Assembly (NCBI GenBank): GCA_023431285.1
Contig: JAEYXN010000182.1
Location: forward strand, 1 to 5,003
DNA: 5,003 bases
Reading direction: 5' to 3'
DNA from: Bacteroidota bacterium
GTDB taxonomy: Bacteria > Bacteroidota > Bacteroidia > Cytophagales > Cyclobacteriaceae
Every line of letters starts with the position of its first letter. The stretch's first letter is position 1. The notes under the pieces were generated by a model. The model was not told where the DNA came from and made no database searches. It saw only the letters and a program-made list of their open reading frames with translations. Positions 1-5,003 of the stretch are shown piece by piece. The translations under genes were made by a program, and so were the position numbers.

Positions 1-30
1 ATAGTGGGACACTTGCTTTCATTAAAATAT

Positions 31-48
31 CCCCAGGATGGGGTTTTT
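31..48 (+). terminator. Possible small intrinsic terminator of an upstream gene
   Basis: The sequence CCCCAGGATGGGGTTTTT can fold into a 5-bp stem (31-35 with 39-43) with a three-base GGA loop, followed directly by five T residues. GC-rich stem plus T-tract is the pattern of a rho-independent terminator, and the position fits the end of a transcript entering from the left. The stem is short, and the upstream gene lies outside the window, so this is tentative. Confidence 0.35.
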
Positions 49-90
49 GATATTGGCATCAGATTTTCTCCAGTGCTTGATCAATTATTT

Positions 91-142
91 CATAAAATCT
101 CTCTCAATTCACTTTAATATCTCCATAAAATCACTCTAATTT
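91..142. repeat. Imperfect 19-bp direct repeat upstream of the operon
   Basis: CATAAAATCTCTCTCAATT (91-109) and CATAAAATCACTCTAATTT (124-142) match at 16 of 19 positions. Their starts are 33 bp apart, close to three helical turns, so both copies would face the same side of the DNA. This would suit a pair of regulator-binding sites, but the region is AT-rich and chance similarity cannot be excluded. Confidence 0.4.
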
Positions 143-149
143 ATGAGAG
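121..149. promoter_or_regulatory. Inverted repeat, candidate operator or hairpin
   Basis: CTCCATAAA (121-129) is followed ten bases later by TTTATGAGAG (140-149). The arms CATAAA/TTTATG are perfectly complementary, and the outer CTC/GAG also pair if one A is bulged. The right arm overlaps the second direct repeat copy. It lies about 85 bp upstream of the first start codon, a reasonable place for an operator of the stressosome operon. Function is inferred from position and symmetry only. Confidence 0.3.
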
Positions 150-232
150 TTGACTTAAGGTTCTTTCCCAGATTTTTCTTAAGCCCGCCAGGAATTCGTA
201 AAAGCTCATATTTCTAAAAATTCAACTCCGTA

Positions 233-1105
233 ATGAAAAACGAAGCCGTTAAAATTTTTCAAAAAAGAAGAAAGCAGATACTTGAAAATTGGATGAAACT
301 CCAGTTATCCGATGACTCTTTACGCGAAGACCTCATGAGCAATGAAGAACTTCGTGGTCAGTCAGAGGAACTTGTAAATGCATTGGTTGACAGCCTTAAT
401 GACAATAACATCGACGCTCCGTTTGATTCGAGTTTCGATAATGTAGTTGATATTCTTTCCGGAATTTCGATTTCGCGCGCGAGACAAGGGTATACTCCTC
501 GTGAGACGGGAGCTTACATCTTCAGTCTCAAAGACGCTTTGCTGGGGCTTTTGCAACAGGATATCAAAGATCCACAGGAGTTATATCTACAGACACTCAA
601 GATCACAAAAATCATTGACAGTTTTGGGGTAACTACTTTTGAGACATTTATCAAAGGAAGAGAAGAAGTGATTCTACGCCAGACGGATGAGATTTCTGAA
701 ATTTCTACTCCAGTCATACGTGTATGGGATGGCATCCTTGCTTTGCCGATTATTGGTACACTGGACAGTGCCAGGACACAGATTGTGATGGAGAACCTTT
801 TACAGGAAATAGTTGAGAGCGGAAGTAACATTGCGATTCTCGATATCTCCGGAGTTCCCGCAGTGGATTCATTGGTTGCCCAGCATCTTATCAAAACGGT
901 TAGTGCCACCCGACTCATGGGTGCCGAGTGCATCATCAGTGGTATCCGCCCGGAGATCGCGCAAACCGTAGTTCATCTTGGAATCGATCTTTCTCAAATC
1001 ACCACTAAATCGACATTAGCCAGCGCACTGAAAGCTGCGTTCAATCTTCTTCAGCTGCAGGTTGTGAAAAAACAAAGGCATCAGGCTCAATCAACAATCG
1101 AATAG
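233..1105 (+). CDS. rsbR: RsbR-type stressosome scaffold protein (RsbRD-like N-domain plus STAS)
   Basis: This is a 290-aa cytoplasmic protein of the RsbR co-antagonist family, which co-assembles with RsbS into the stressosome and holds RsbT until stress. Residues 1-145 form a helical N-terminal sensor domain. It starts with a 'RRKQILENW' helix and has the 'GYTPRETGAYIFSLKDALL' segment typical of the RsbRD_N family, not the globin fold of Bacillus RsbRA. A short linker helix (about 142-157) leads to the STAS domain (159-275), with 'LPIIGTLDS', 'DISGVPAVDS' and 'GIRPEIAQTVVHLGIDL'. By alignment to Bacillus subtilis RsbRA, the RsbT phosphosites T171 and T205 correspond to Ser179 and Ser213, with the 34-residue spacing kept. 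There is no membrane segment or signal peptide. The ATG at 233 has no Shine-Dalgarno sequence but gives the expected N-terminus. It is the first gene of the operon, ending 7 nt before rsbS. The signal sensed is unknown. Confidence 0.93.
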   Translation: MKNEAVKIFQKRRKQILENWMKLQLSDDSLREDLMSNEELRGQSEELVNALVDSLNDNNIDAPFDSSFDNVVDILSGISISRARQGYTPRETGAYIFSLKDALLGLLQQDIKDPQELYLQTLKITKIIDSFGVTTFETFIKGREEVILRQTDEISEISTPVIRVWDGILALPIIGTLDSARTQIVMENLLQEIVESGSNIAILDISGVPAVDSLVAQHLIKTVSATRLMGAECIISGIRPEIAQTVVHLGIDLSQITTKSTLASALKAAFNLLQLQVVKKQRHQAQSTIE

Positions 1106-1112
1106 TTTACAC

Positions 1113-1508
1113 ATGGAAAAAATACCCATCCTGAAAATGGGCAAGTTTCTTCTGGTCACAATCCAGGTGGACTTGTATGACAGACTTGCAGAGGCCCTGG
1201 AAACGGACCTTATTCACATGGTGAAGAAGACGGGAGCAGCGGGAGTTCTTATTGATATATCGGCAGTGAGCATCATAGATTCCTTTATGGGAAGGATCTT
1301 AGGCAATATTGCCACGATGTCAAAAATCATGGATGCCGAGACCGTAGTGGTTGGAATGCAACCTGCCGTGGCAATCACGCTTGTAGAGCTGGGGTTGCCC
1401 TTGAATGGCGTTTATAGCGCATTGTCAGTTGAAAGAGGAATGGAACTATTGAACAAAAGAATCGCGGCCAAGGAAGGAGAGATGGAAGACGATGATTACT
1501 CTGAATAG
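1113..1508 (+). CDS. rsbS: RsbS stressosome core STAS protein (RsbT antagonist)
   Basis: This 131-aa protein is a stand-alone STAS domain with the hallmarks of RsbS, the minimal stressosome scaffold subunit that sequesters the RsbT kinase. The N-terminus 'IPILKMGKFLLVTIQVDL' and the block 'VLIDISAVSIIDSFMGR' are diagnostic. Ser57 in 'IDSF' matches the phosphorylated Ser59 of Bacillus RsbS. Thr89 in 'GMQPAVAITLVELGL' sits where a second phosphosite (Thr86) is known in Moorella RsbS. Length agrees with the family, apart from an acidic tail (residues 121-131, EGEMEDDDYSE) encoded partly over the rsbT start. The ATG lies 7 nt after the rsbR stop, and the 17-nt overlap with rsbT suggests coupled translation, which would help keep inhibitor and kinase in balance. 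Confidence 0.95.
   Translation: MEKIPILKMGKFLLVTIQVDLYDRLAEALETDLIHMVKKTGAAGVLIDISAVSIIDSFMGRILGNIATMSKIMDAETVVVGMQPAVAITLVELGLPLNGVYSALSVERGMELLNKRIAAKEGEMEDDDYSE
1471..1480 (+). promoter_or_regulatory. Purine-rich Shine-Dalgarno-like site for rsbT
   Basis: AGGAAGGAGA lies inside the rsbS reading frame, with its AAGGAG core (1474-1479) 12 nt before the rsbT ATG at 1492. It is the best ribosome-binding sequence in the window and supports that ATG despite the overlap with rsbS. The spacing is slightly long. Confidence 0.4.
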
Positions 1509-1902
1509 GGACGTGATGACGATTGTCAGAGAGCAGGATGTAATCCCGTTCCGGAACCGCCTGAAGGAATATGCCGTCAAAATCGGCATGAGTCTGGTGA
1601 ATCAGACGAAGATTATTACGGCAGCCAGTGAGTTGGTGAGAAACATGCTCAAATATGCCAATGGAGGAAAGGTCGTCATCGAGGTAGTGAGTAAGGGAAG
1701 AGAGAATGGAATCCGATTGGTGTTCGAAGATAAAGGCCCAGGTATTGCGAATATAGACCTGGCGATGAAGGATGGTTATTCGACCGGGAAAAGTCTTGGT
1801 CTTGGCCTTCCCGGAGCGAAACGGTTGGTGAGTGAGTTCGATGTAAAATCCGAGAAAGGTAAGGGGACTACGGTGACCGTGGTTAAGTGGAAGAATGGTT
1901 AA
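1492..1902 (+). CDS. rsbT: RsbT serine/threonine protein kinase (stressosome switch kinase)
   Basis: This 136-aa GHKL-fold kinase matches RsbT in length and motifs. The N-box is 'ASELVRNMLKYANGG' with the Mg-ATP ligand Asn51. The G1 box is 'EDKGPGI' with Asp80, Gly82 and Gly84. The ATP lid and G2 region are 'DGYSTGKSLGLGLPGAKRLV' (residues 94-113), followed by the usual 'GKGTTVTVVKW' end. All ATP-site residues look intact, so it should be active. In known systems RsbT phosphorylates RsbS and RsbR on the STAS serine/threonine residues, leaves the complex and binds a downstream partner, classically RsbU. No RsbU is present here, so its partner is open; the kinase encoded at 2911 is one candidate. 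The gene overlaps rsbS by 17 nt and the next gene by 8 nt. Confidence 0.95.
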   Translation: MITLNRDVMTIVREQDVIPFRNRLKEYAVKIGMSLVNQTKIITAASELVRNMLKYANGGKVVIEVVSKGRENGIRLVFEDKGPGIANIDLAMKDGYSTGKSLGLGLPGAKRLVSEFDVKSEKGKGTTVTVVKWKNG

Positions 1903-2914
1903 TCACTTCACGCGCCACAGCATAGATGACAGGAGTTATGTAGCTTTTGTAAAACGCGAGATCCACAGTCAGGCGACGCAGAAGAATTTCTCACGTGCGC
2001 GAGTGGCGGAGATTGATATTATAGTGGCGGAACTCTGTTCGAATCTGATCAAGCACGCTGGCAACGGCCAGTTATTGTTCCGTTTTGGAGGAAGCGAGGA
2101 TGCCCCTGTACTGGAGATTTTGTCTATTGACAATGGGCCGGGAATGGCGGATGTTCCCAGAATGATGAAGGATGGCGTCTCCACGACAAACACCCTGGGT
2201 CAGGGACTGGGAGCGATCATGCGACTCGCGGCGTTTGCGCAGATCTATTCGCTTCCGAAGTGGGGAACGATCTGTTATGTGGTCGTAAAGTCCGTGGCGG
2301 GCGAAGAGCGTCGGTTAGTCAACGGACTGGATATCCGCACTTTGCTTGTTCCAAAGCCCAAGGAAATTTTGTGCGGGGACGGGTGGTCGATGAAGAGAAA
2401 AGCAAATAGAATTACTATTCTTTTTGCTGATGGCCTTGGCCATGGAGAGCATGCGTTTGATGCTGTGAGGAAGGCAAGTGAGGAGTTTCAACTCTGTCAG
2501 GAGGAAGAACCAGTGGAGATAATCCGGACCATACATCAGAAAGTGAAAAAAACACGGGGCCTCGTTGGCACAATAGCTGTGCTGGACATGGCAAATCGTC
2601 AATGGAGATTTTGTGGCGTCGGCAACGTGATCACGCGTGTTTATGGAGGTATGATGTTCAAGCATTATCTTTCTTATAACGGTATTATAGGATTGAATAT
2701 TCCTAATTCTCTGAATGAAACCGTAGTGGAAGCCGAAAAAAATCAGCAACTAGTGATGTGTTCGGATGGACTGCGGACGCGTTGGGAACTAACAAAGTAT
2801 CCGTCACTTCTGAAGTTCGATCATCTGATACTGGCTGCGGCCTTGTATAAAGATCACACCCGTGGGAACGATGACTCATCTGTCCTCGTGGGTAAAGTAA
2901 TGTTAGAAAGATGA
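1895..2914 (+). CDS. RsbT/RsbW-like ATPase fused to RsbX/SpoIIE-type PP2C phosphatase
   Basis: This 339-aa two-domain protein belongs to the 'ATP-binding SpoIIE family phosphatase' type. Residues 1-135 form a GHKL ATPase domain with N-box 'VAELCSNLIKHAGNG' (Asn50), G1 box 'SIDNGPGM' (Asp79, Gly81, Gly83) and G2 'TLGQGLGAIMRLA', so the ATP site appears complete. Residues about 141-339 form a PP2C-like domain close in size to Bacillus RsbX. Candidate metal ligands are Asp162 ('CGDGW'), Asp179 ('FADGLGHG'), Asp291 ('CSDGL') and Asp326/327 ('GNDDSS'), and 'VGTIAVLD' and 'CGVGNV' form the usual core strands. By analogy with RsbX it should dephosphorylate RsbS and RsbR to reset the switch. The ATPase half may target it to STAS proteins or act as a second kinase, making a bifunctional kinase/phosphatase. 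It starts 8 nt inside rsbT and ends in an ATGA overlap with the next gene. There is no signal peptide. Confidence 0.9.
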   Translation: MVNHFTRHSIDDRSYVAFVKREIHSQATQKNFSRARVAEIDIIVAELCSNLIKHAGNGQLLFRFGGSEDAPVLEILSIDNGPGMADVPRMMKDGVSTTNTLGQGLGAIMRLAAFAQIYSLPKWGTICYVVVKSVAGEERRLVNGLDIRTLLVPKPKEILCGDGWSMKRKANRITILFADGLGHGEHAFDAVRKASEEFQLCQEEEPVEIIRTIHQKVKKTRGLVGTIAVLDMANRQWRFCGVGNVITRVYGGMMFKHYLSYNGIIGLNIPNSLNETVVEAEKNQQLVMCSDGLRTRWELTKYPSLLKFDHLILAAALYKDHTRGNDDSSVLVGKVMLER

Positions 2915-4560
2915 AGGAAATCGTCACGGTCAAGCTGGAGAATGAAATGGATATTATCCTCGCGCATAAGCGGGCGATGAAGGTTGGTGAGCTTTGCGGG
3001 TGTTCCCTTGTTACTCAGACTACGCTGGCAACCGCGATCTCGGAGATTGCCCGTTGTGCCGTGGATGTCTCGCGTAATTCGTCATTGACTATAGGAATTG
3101 ATACTTCAGGGGGTCGAAAATTCATAGGTGCATCGGTAAAATGTGCCGCGCTTGGCCAACGAGGTAACGACGCGTTGATGTATGCGAAGCGACTCGTCGA
3201 CGATGTGAAGATTGTTTCGCAAGGAAAAGATTGCCAGATCGTATTACGATATCCCATCAGCTTCAGCGGAACAATTTCCGAAGCTAAAATAGATTCGTTC
3301 AGAGATTACTTCGAAAAAGAGCTACCCCTGTCACCATATGACGAACTCCGGCGGAAGAATCAAATGCTGCAGGATCTTGCAGAGAAAGTAAAAGAATCGG
3401 AATCTGAACACAAGGCACTTTCCGATACCCTTCCGTTGATGATGTTTTCTGCCAATAACAGGAACCAAATTAGTTTTACTAACCGATGGCTGCAGGATTT
3501 TCTCACCACACCTCCCAAAGAGTTGGTGGGGCCGGCATGGCAATCCTCGATTCATGAATCAGAGTACGGCGTATTCAGCAAGGAATTGAGCAACTGCGTT
3601 GTTCGACAAGTTCCCTTTCATGGGCAGTACCGTATAAAGCAACGGTCTTCCGGTAATTATTTGTGGCATATGATATCCATCACTCCGGTGAAGAATGAAA
3701 AGGAGGTGTTTGTGGGGTGGATCGGTTTTCTTGTAGATATAAACGCGCAGAAGCTTGTCGAACAAACATTGAAGGATAACAAGGAATTGAAGGACATGCA
3801 GCTGGAGCTGTTCCGTTACCAGGATGAACTGGAACGGAAGGTCATCGAGCTTAACAGAAGCAATTATGAGCTCGAACAGTTTGCCCATCTTGCTTCCCAT
3901 GATCTTCAGGAGCCTTTGAGAAAGCTGTTCTTCTATTCAGATCTCCTGAAGAAAAAATACAGTGCAACTATTGATGGCAATGGTGTCACCATTCTGAACA
4001 ACATGACTCATGCCGCCGCGCGTATGAGGGAGCTGATCCAGGATTTACTTTCCTATTCGCAACTCCACAAGCAAAAACTCGCTATGGAAAACGTGGCACT
4101 GCAGGGCGTGATGGATGAAGTTGTCCGGGACCTTGACATGATTATTCGCGAGAAAAACGCCACGATACAAGTTGGGAGTCTTCCGGTGTTGACAGGTAAC
4201 CGCCTTCGTCTGCGACAGCTGTTTATAAACCTGGTTTCAAACTCTCTCAAATATTCGAAGTCGGACGTACCGCCGGAGATTTCTGTCACCGCTCAGCGGG
4301 ATCATAATGATTGGGTGGTTGCTGTCAAGGACAATGGTATTGGATTTGATCCGGAACATAATGAGAAGATCTTCGGGCTTTTCGAGCGGCTTCACAGTCG
4401 TGATGAATTTCCGGGAACCGGCATTGGTTTGTCGATCTGCAAGAAGATCGCGGAACTGCATGGTGGGACGATCTCGGCGCACTCGCGCAAAAATGAATAT
4501 TCGATTTTTGAAGTTCGGTTTCCGGTAAAGGAAGCTGAACTTGAAACTGTTTCAGACTGA
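2911..4560 (+). CDS. Hybrid sensor histidine kinase: degenerate RsbT-like domain, PAS, HisKA, HATPase
   Basis: This is a 549-aa soluble kinase with no transmembrane segment. Residues 1-115 align with RsbT: 'SLVTQTTLATAISEIAR' matches RsbT 'SLVNQTKIITAASELVR', and 'YAKRLVDDVKIVSQGK' matches its C-terminal helix. However, the N-box Asn is Cys49, and the DxGxG box and ATP lid are absent, so ATP binding there is unlikely. A helical linker (about 140-170) leads to a PAS/PAC domain (about 168-285), then a coiled coil (about 285-325). HisKA has His330 in 'ASHDLQEPLRK'. The C-terminal ATPase is complete: N-box Asn440/Asn444, 'DNGIGFD' (474-480), F-box 'IFGLFERLH' and G2 'GTGIGLSICK' (502-511). The H+4 residue is Glu334, not the Thr/Asn linked to phosphatase activity. 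Its ATG overlaps the upstream stop (ATGA). The likely partner is the regulator just downstream. Coupling to the stressosome is inferred from the N-domain and the operon. Confidence 0.92.
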   Translation: MKEIVTVKLENEMDIILAHKRAMKVGELCGCSLVTQTTLATAISEIARCAVDVSRNSSLTIGIDTSGGRKFIGASVKCAALGQRGNDALMYAKRLVDDVKIVSQGKDCQIVLRYPISFSGTISEAKIDSFRDYFEKELPLSPYDELRRKNQMLQDLAEKVKESESEHKALSDTLPLMMFSANNRNQISFTNRWLQDFLTTPPKELVGPAWQSSIHESEYGVFSKELSNCVVRQVPFHGQYRIKQRSSGNYLWHMISITPVKNEKEVFVGWIGFLVDINAQKLVEQTLKDNKELKDMQLELFRYQDELERKVIELNRSNYELEQFAHLASHDLQEPLRKLFFYSDLLKKKYSATIDGNGVTILNNMTHAAARMRELIQDLLSYSQLHKQKLAMENVALQGVMDEVVRDLDMIIREKNATIQVGSLPVLTGNRLRLRQLFINLVSNSLKYSKSDVPPEISVTAQRDHNDWVVAVKDNGIGFDPEHNEKIFGLFERLHSRDEFPGTGIGLSICKKIAELHGGTISAHSRKNEYSIFEVRFPVKEAELETVSD

Positions 4561-4561
4561 T

Positions 4562-4972
4562 ATGGACATTGATATGAGCTGCAAGATATTGATTGGAGAA
4601 GATGACCACGAGGACCAATTTATTCTGGAGGAATACTTCAGTGATAATGGTGTCAAGGATGTGGTTGCGTTTGAGAGGAACGGGAGGAAAGTTTTGGACT
4701 ATCTTGAGCAACTTCCCCAGGGCGAGGATTTGCCGAAGCTGATCGTTCTGGATCTTAACATGCCTATTCTCAACGGGACCCAAACGCTGTTCGAACTGAA
4801 GCAACATTCCCGTTTCAGCGAGATTCCTGTAATTATTTACTCAACATCCGACAATGAGCACGAGAAAAGGAAGTGTATCAATTTCGGCGCTGTTGAATAC
4901 CTGGTGAAGCCCGTATCTGTGGATGAAGGCGACAAAATGGTGAAGCGTTTTCTCGAGTTTGTCGCAAATTAG
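4562..4972 (+). CDS. Single-domain response regulator, Rcp1-like (REC only)
   Basis: This receiver-domain protein of about 136 aa has no DNA-binding or enzymatic output domain. Numbered from the ATG at 4562, the acidic pocket is Glu13-Asp14-Asp15 ('IGEDDHEDQ'). The phospho-acceptor is Asp64 in 'VLDLNMPILNG', the switch Ser/Thr is Ser94 ('IIYSTS') and the conserved lysine is Lys116 ('YLVKP'). All required residues are present. It is the likely phosphoryl acceptor of the kinase ending 1 nt upstream, and it should act by protein contact or pass phosphate onward. The start is ambiguous. ATG 4562 follows the kinase stop by 1 nt. ATG 4574 gives the commonest N-terminus ('MSCKILIGEDD'). A TTG at 4541, preceded by AAAGGAAG (4527-4534), would overlap the kinase by 20 nt and add seven residues. 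I chose 4562 as the simplest coupled start. Confidence 0.9.
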   Translation: MDIDMSCKILIGEDDHEDQFILEEYFSDNGVKDVVAFERNGRKVLDYLEQLPQGEDLPKLIVLDLNMPILNGTQTLFELKQHSRFSEIPVIIYSTSDNEHEKRKCINFGAVEYLVKPVSVDEGDKMVKRFLEFVAN

Positions 4973-4976
4973 TTCG

Positions 4977-5003
4977 ATGGCGAATCCATATACAGATCCA
5001 GCC
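4977..5003 (+). CDS. Possible start of a further operon gene (cut by window edge)
   Basis: An ATG 4 nt after the response regulator stop opens a frame of nine codons (MANPYTDPA) that runs off the window without a stop. The tight spacing matches the rest of the operon, and no terminator separates the two, so another cotranscribed gene is likely. The product cannot be identified from nine residues, and no clear Shine-Dalgarno sequence precedes the ATG. Confidence 0.4.

Larger units (their letters stand above)
1..232. other. AT-rich non-coding leader region upstream of the operon
   Basis: No convincing coding region is present on either strand here. The stretch is visibly richer in A and T than the genes that follow. 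It contains a terminator-like hairpin (31-48), a pair of imperfect direct repeats (91-109 and 124-142), an inverted repeat (121-149) and two CTTAAG palindromes (154-159 and 178-183). The operon promoter should lie here because everything downstream is tightly packed. I could not find a good Bacteroidota-type -7 element (TAnnTTTG) or a well-spaced sigma-70 pair, so the transcription start is not assigned. Confidence 0.5.

Noticed and set aside
150..178. TTGACT as a -35 element of a sigma-70-like promoter
   Set aside because: At the expected 17-bp spacing the -10 region is TTTTTC, a poor match, and no Bacteroidota TAnnTTTG element is nearby. The hexamer alone is not enough to call a promoter.
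514..936. 140-codon open frame on the minus strand inside rsbR
   Set aside because: It lies wholly within a gene whose protein matches the RsbR family along its length; the reverse-frame product has no recognisable domain and looks like codon-bias shadow.
1113..1902. SpoIIAA/SpoIIAB (or RsbV/RsbW) anti-anti-sigma and anti-sigma pair
   Set aside because: The STAS protein has RsbS-specific features ('IPILKMG', 'GMQPAVAITLVELGL') and the kinase has the RsbT-type 'GLGLPGAKRLV' block, and they follow an RsbR gene, so RsbS/RsbT fits better.
2315..2749. 144-codon open frame on the minus strand inside the phosphatase gene
   Set aside because: It is antisense to well-conserved PP2C motifs, has no recognisable family features, and has no sign of its own promoter or ribosome-binding site.
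4325..4807. 160-codon open frame on the minus strand across the kinase/regulator junction
   Set aside because: It overlaps conserved HATPase and receiver motifs on the plus strand; the predicted protein has no domain resemblance, so it is taken as a chance frame.
233..4972. CRISPR arrays, tRNA/rRNA genes, insertion sequences or phage genes
   Set aside because: No regularly spaced repeats, transposase-like proteins or cloverleaf-forming sequence were seen; the whole stretch is accounted for by signalling genes.

Overview
The window looks like part of a Bacteroidota chromosome (Cytophagia/Chitinophagia type), but this is an inference. The support is family resemblance: a histidine kinase with an 'ASHDLQEPLRK' H-box, a single-domain Rcp1-like response regulator, and start codons mostly lacking strong Shine-Dalgarno sequences. 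No rRNA, tRNA or other taxonomic marker is present.

Layout: positions 1-232 are AT-rich and appear non-coding. They hold a small terminator-like hairpin at the left end and a cluster of short direct and inverted repeats before the first gene. From 233 to the right edge every base lies in or next to a plus-strand gene, packed as one apparent operon. Intergenic gaps are 1-7 nt, or the genes overlap by 4, 8 or 17 nt. The order is rsbR-like (233-1105), rsbS (1113-1508), rsbT (1492-1902), a fusion of an RsbT/RsbW-type ATPase to an RsbX/SpoIIE-type phosphatase (1895-2914), a hybrid sensor histidine kinase (2911-4560), a response regulator (about 4562-4972), and what looks like the first nine codons of another gene (4977 to the edge).

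The first four genes encode a complete stressosome-type R-S-T-X switch. RsbR and RsbS STAS proteins form the scaffold. RsbT kinase phosphorylates their conserved Ser/Thr residues and is then released. The PP2C-like phosphatase domain resets them. No RsbU, RsbV, RsbW or sigma factor follows. The operon continues instead into a histidine kinase/response regulator pair.

The most interesting point is the N-terminus of that histidine kinase. Its first ~115 residues resemble RsbT in the helix before and around the N-box, but the Mg-ATP Asn is Cys49 and the DxGxG box and ATP lid are missing. I read it as a degenerate RsbT-like pseudo-kinase domain joined to PAS, HisKA and HATPase domains. Three consecutive genes therefore carry RsbT-related domains: one active-looking kinase, one fused to the resetting phosphatase, and one apparently dead and fused to a two-component kinase. 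A plausible model is that the pseudo-RsbT domain docks on the stressosome, or competes with RsbT for RsbS, and so passes stressosome state to His-Asp phosphorelay output.
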